A DNA stretch of 6,479 nucleotides from CAZYBG01 sp964645155 (GTDB lineage Bacteria; Pseudomonadota; Alphaproteobacteria; Rhodobacterales; Rhodobacteraceae), in contig CAZYBG010000141.1 of the NCBI GenBank assembly GCA_964645155.1, forward strand, positions 1 to 6,479. Reading direction: 5' to 3'. The stretch's first letter is position 1. Every line of letters starts with the position of its first letter. The position numbers and the translations under genes were made by a program. Positions 4,493-6,479 of this stretch are shown in pieces. The notes beneath the pieces are model-generated. The model was not told the origin of the DNA. It saw only the letters and a program-made list of their open reading frames with translations, and did not search any database.

Positions 4493-5923
4493 ATGCGATC
4501 GACCTACCTCGTGGCCGCGCTGATGGGCGGCACCGCGCTGGCGAGCGCGCCGCCTGCGGTCGCGCAGCAACAGCAGCAACAGCAGCAACAGCAGGATCAG
4601 GCCGGCGCCGCCGCAGAGGCGGGCTGCGAGGACCTGGCGCAACTTCTGGCCGAGAATGCCGCCGGTGCGGACGAGCTCCGCGCGGAACTCGAGAGCATCG
4701 TCGAGGAGGCGGATGCGGCGCGCTGCGCCATCGTCGTGACCACCTATGAGCAGGAGGGCCAGTTCTCGCAGGCCGCTGTTGACGAGAGCGCCGAGGTCGT
4801 CGCGACCGAGCGCGCGCAGGAAACCATCACCATCGAGCAGGAGATTGACGTCGAGGGCGCGGCGGCCGTCTACCAGCCGCCGCCGGAGATCAGCGTCGAG
4901 CAGCCCGGCGCCGAGGTCGAGCTGCGCGAGGGCCAGACCGAGGTCACCGTCAACCAGGCCGCCCCGCGGGTCGAGGTCCGCCAGGGCCAGCCGCGCATCA
5001 CCGTGCAGATGGCGCAACCGACGATCCGGATCGAGATGCCCGAGCCCGAGATCGTGATGACCTATCCCGACCCCGAGGTCGCGGTCGCCGAGAGCGAGCC
5101 GCAGGTCGCGGTGCGCATGGGCGAGCCGCAGGTCAGCGTCGAGATGCCCGAGCCGATCGTCGAGCTGCAGCTCGCGGCCGGCCAGGAGGCGCAGGAGCGC
5201 CAGCTCGTCCGGAACGAGCAGGGCCGCTACGTGCCGCGCGAGGCGGCGCCCGAGGAGCTCGAGCCGCGGATCAGCGTCAACAGCGCCGAGCCGGTGCTCC
5301 GCCGCATCGACGCCGAGCAGGCGCCGGTGGTGAACCTGAGCCGGGCCGAGCCCGAGGTGGTGTTCCAGTCGGCCGAACCGGAAGTGTCGGTCGAGTTCGT
5401 GGGCGAGCCGCAGATCGAGATCGCGGCCGCGGAGAACGCGCGGGTGGCGGTCGAGGGCGGCACGGCCGGCGGGCAGCAGCCGCGGGCCGGCCAGCAGGAC
5501 GCGGCCGTCACCGGCGAGCAGCAGCCGGCGCCGGGTGCGCAGGATCCGGCGGCGCAGGAGCAGGCGCAGATGGACGGGCCGGGCGAGACCGGGCAGGCCG
5601 GCGGGGCCGAGCCGGTGAGGCTGACCGTGGCGCAGCTGCGCAACGTCGCGGTGTTCGGCGCCGGCGGCGACGAGATCGGCTCGGTCGACGCCGTCGTCGA
5701 GGCGGCGGACGGCCATGCCGTGGTGATCGAGCGCGGCGGTTTCCTCGGGATCGGCGGCGAGACGCTGGTGATCCCCGTCGAGGCGATGCGGGTCGGTGAG
5801 GGCGGCCGGCTGATGGTGCAGGGCACCACCGCCGACGAGATCAACAGCCTGCACGACGGCACACTCGACGCGACGCGCCGCGTGCCCGACGACATGCAGG
5901 TCGAGATCGCCTCGGGCGCCTGA
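4493..5923 (+). CDS. Secreted nine-residue-repeat protein with C-terminal PRC-barrel-like domain
   Basis: Function unknown. The 476-residue product has, in order: a Sec signal peptide (1-24, likely cut after AVA); a run of ten Gln (25-34); a short helical region (about 43-85) with two Cys (45, 78) that could form a disulfide; eleven unbroken nine-residue repeats of pattern xVxVxxxxP (132-230); a charged spacer; a second degenerate repeat block (259-315); a Gly/Gln/Ala/Pro-rich linker (322-372); and a PRC-barrel-like beta domain (about 374-445) containing RGGFLGIGGETLVIP. It has no hydrophobic segment after the signal, so it is probably periplasmic or surface-exposed. The ATG at 4493 is chosen over one at 4457 because it begins the signal peptide and has GGAG (4482-4485) seven bases upstream. 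An EcfG-like promoter precedes it and an intrinsic terminator follows. Similar Pro/Val/Glu-rich PRC-barrel proteins occur in alphaproteobacteria as far as I recall. Confidence 0.85.
   Translation: MRSTYLVAALMGGTALASAPPAVAQQQQQQQQQQDQAGAAAEAGCEDLAQLLAENAAGADELRAELESIVEEADAARCAIVVTTYEQEGQFSQAAVDESAEVVATERAQETITIEQEIDVEGAAAVYQPPPEISVEQPGAEVELREGQTEVTVNQAAPRVEVRQGQPRITVQMAQPTIRIEMPEPEIVMTYPDPEVAVAESEPQVAVRMGEPQVSVEMPEPIVELQLAAGQEAQERQLVRNEQGRYVPREAAPEELEPRISVNSAEPVLRRIDAEQAPVVNLSRAEPEVVFQSAEPEVSVEFVGEPQIEIAAAENARVAVEGGTAGGQQPRAGQQDAAVTGEQQPAPGAQDPAAQEQAQMDGPGETGQAGGAEPVRLTVAQLRNVAVFGAGGDEIGSVDAVVEAADGHAVVIERGGFLGIGGETLVIPVEAMRVGEGGRLMVQGTTADEINSLHDGTLDATRRVPDDMQVEIASGA
4565..4594 (+). repeat. Poly-Gln microsatellite, 9-bp unit
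   Basis: CAGCAACAG is repeated three times and followed by one more CAG, encoding ten consecutive Gln at the predicted mature N-terminus of the secreted protein. Units of nine bases keep the frame if copy number changes. Confidence 0.9.
4886..5182 (+). repeat. Eleven tandem nine-residue protein repeats (27-bp period)
   Basis: Residues 132-230 of the secreted protein divide into eleven nonamers with no insertion or deletion. Examples are EVTVNQAAP, RVEVRQGQP, RITVQMAQP, TIRIEMPEP, QVAVRMGEP and QVSVEMPEP. Position 2 is always Val/Ile, position 4 is Val/Ile/Leu/Met, position 8 is mostly Glu/Gln/Asp and position 9 is Pro in eight of eleven. This predicts a short beta-strand and a Pro turn per unit. 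The DNA copies have diverged, so the repeat is old and kept at protein level. Confidence 0.92.
5267..5437 (+). repeat. Second, degenerate block of the same protein repeat
   Basis: Residues 259-315 contain RISVNSAEP, VVNLSRAEP, EVVFQSAEP and EVSVEFVGEP, plus weaker units of 9 to 11 residues. The hydrophobic-x-hydrophobic...Glu-Pro pattern is that of the first block, but the phase is broken by one- or two-residue insertions. A 28-residue charged spacer separates the blocks. Confidence 0.75.
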
Positions 5924-5943
5924 GCGTAGTCGGTTCCCCGCCG

Positions 5944-5973
5944 AGGCCCCCGCTGCAAGGCGGGGGCCTTGTT
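5944..5973 (+). terminator. Intrinsic terminator after the PRC-barrel gene
   Basis: AGGCCCCCGC (5944-5953) pairs perfectly with GCGGGGGCCT (5960-5969) across a six-base loop, followed by TTGTT. It lies 20 bases after the stop codon and should isolate this gene from fabF. Confidence 0.85.
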
Positions 5974-6000
5974 GCACCGCCCCGCCCGAGCGGGTAATCA
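5972..6000 (+). promoter_or_regulatory. Possible fabF promoter
   Basis: TTGCAC (5972-5977) lies at the tail of the preceding terminator, and GGTAAT (5993-5998) or TAATCA (5995-6000) follows at 15 or 17 bases. Only 61 bases separate the terminator from fabF, so a promoter is expected here, but neither -10 choice is a good match. Confidence 0.28.
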
Positions 6001-6034
6001 CCGCAACGGGCAGGAAAAGGGCAGGGGGAACGCC

Positions 6035-6479
6035 ATGCGGCGCGTAGTTGTGACGGGGCTCGGGATGGTCTCGCCGCTGGCATGCGGCGTCGAGGAGACG
6101 TGGGGCCGCCTGATCGCCGGGCAGTCGGGCGCCGGGCCGATCACCCGGTTCGACACCGCGAACGTGGTGACCACCTATGCCTGCGAGGTGCCGCGGGGCG
6201 ACGGCTCGGGCGGCAGCTTCAACCCCGACGACTGGATGGAGCCGAAGGACCAGCGGAAGGTCGACGACTTCATCCTCTACGGCATGGCGGCCGCGGTGCA
6301 GGCGGTGCGCGACGCCGGCTGGGAGAGCCCTTCGGAGGCGGAGAGGCTGCGCACCGGGGTGATGATCGGCTCGGGGATCGGCGGGCTGACCTCGATCGCC
6401 GAGACCGCGGTGCTGATCAAGGAGCGCGGGCCGAAGCGGGTGAGCCCGTTCTTCATTCCCGGCGCGCTGATCAACCTGA
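6035..6479 (+). CDS. fabF: 3-oxoacyl-[acyl-carrier-protein] synthase II, N-terminal part
   Basis: FabF condenses malonyl-ACP with acyl-ACP, releasing CO2, to elongate the fatty acid chain in the cytoplasm. The visible 148 residues begin MRRVVVTGLGMVSPL, the standard thiolase-fold start of KAS II. They continue through ITRFDT, the KxxRKxDDFILYGMAAA segment typical of alphaproteobacterial FabF (about 71-87), GVMIGSGIGG (108-117) and SPFFIPGALINL at the window edge. The full protein is normally about 415-420 residues, so the catalytic Cys and the two His lie outside the window. The start at 6035 follows an AGGGGGA-type ribosome binding site (6023-6029). The last bases read CTG A in frame, so the visible TGA is not a stop. 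It completes the fabD-fabG-acpP-fabF order, interrupted here by two other genes. Confidence 0.96.
   Translation, partial: MRRVVVTGLGMVSPLACGVEETWGRLIAGQSGAGPITRFDTANVVTTYACEVPRGDGSGGSFNPDDWMEPKDQRKVDDFILYGMAAAVQAVRDAGWESPSEAERLRTGVMIGSGIGGLTSIAETAVLIKERGPKRVSPFFIPGALINL

Noticed and set aside
4275..4523. 82-codon plus-strand frame in the gap before the PRC-barrel gene
   Set aside because: Its translation is Arg/Pro-rich low complexity derived from the 11-bp repeats, it overlaps the signal-peptide start, and there is only a weak ribosome binding site.
4052..6001. Minus-strand open frame (649 codons) opposite the PRC-barrel gene
   Set aside because: Its Leu/His/Asp/Arg-rich periodicity is the mirror of the nine-residue repeat on the plus strand, and it crosses two gene boundaries and a terminator.
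6477..6479. Apparent TGA at the window end as an early fabF stop
   Set aside because: In the fabF frame the bases read CTG followed by A, so this is not a stop.

Overview
The window looks like chromosomal DNA from a very GC-rich free-living alphaproteobacterium, most likely of the Rhodobacterales type. The basis is the strongly GC-biased third codon positions (which also create long meaningless antisense reading frames), the resemblance of FabD, FabG, AcpP and FabF to that group, and a periplasmic PRC-barrel protein of a kind I associate with alphaproteobacteria. No mobile element, tRNA, rRNA or CRISPR array was seen.

Layout. Positions 1-668 (minus strand) hold the N-terminal part of a membrane cytochrome b561, cut by the window edge. 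A 227-base divergent intergenic region follows. On the plus strand come fabD (896-1831) and fabG (1923-2660), then acpP (2869-3108) with its own promoter and a strong intrinsic terminator. Next is an arginase/agmatinase-fold protein with altered active-site motifs (3279-4217). After a 275-base gap comes a secreted protein with a poly-Gln start, a perfectly phased nine-residue repeat and a C-terminal PRC-barrel-like domain (4493-5923), closed by another strong terminator. The 5' part of fabF (6035 to the window end) comes last.

How the genes fit together. FabD loads malonate onto AcpP, FabF condenses malonyl-ACP with the growing acyl-ACP, and FabG reduces the resulting 3-ketoacyl-ACP, so the fab genes form the core of type II fatty acid elongation. 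The set is split by two genes with no evident role in lipid synthesis. Terminators after acpP and after the PRC-barrel gene, plus promoter-like sites before fabD, acpP, the PRC-barrel gene and fabF, suggest several transcription units rather than one operon.

Most notable points: (i) eleven uninterrupted 9-residue repeats in the secreted PRC-barrel protein, with a second degenerate block; (ii) an EcfG-like general-stress promoter match just upstream of it; (iii) a ureohydrolase-fold enzyme reading GGDDS instead of GGDHS and lacking the usual second active-site His; (iv) 12-bp-period tandem repeats at three places, one of which forms the fabD ribosome binding site.
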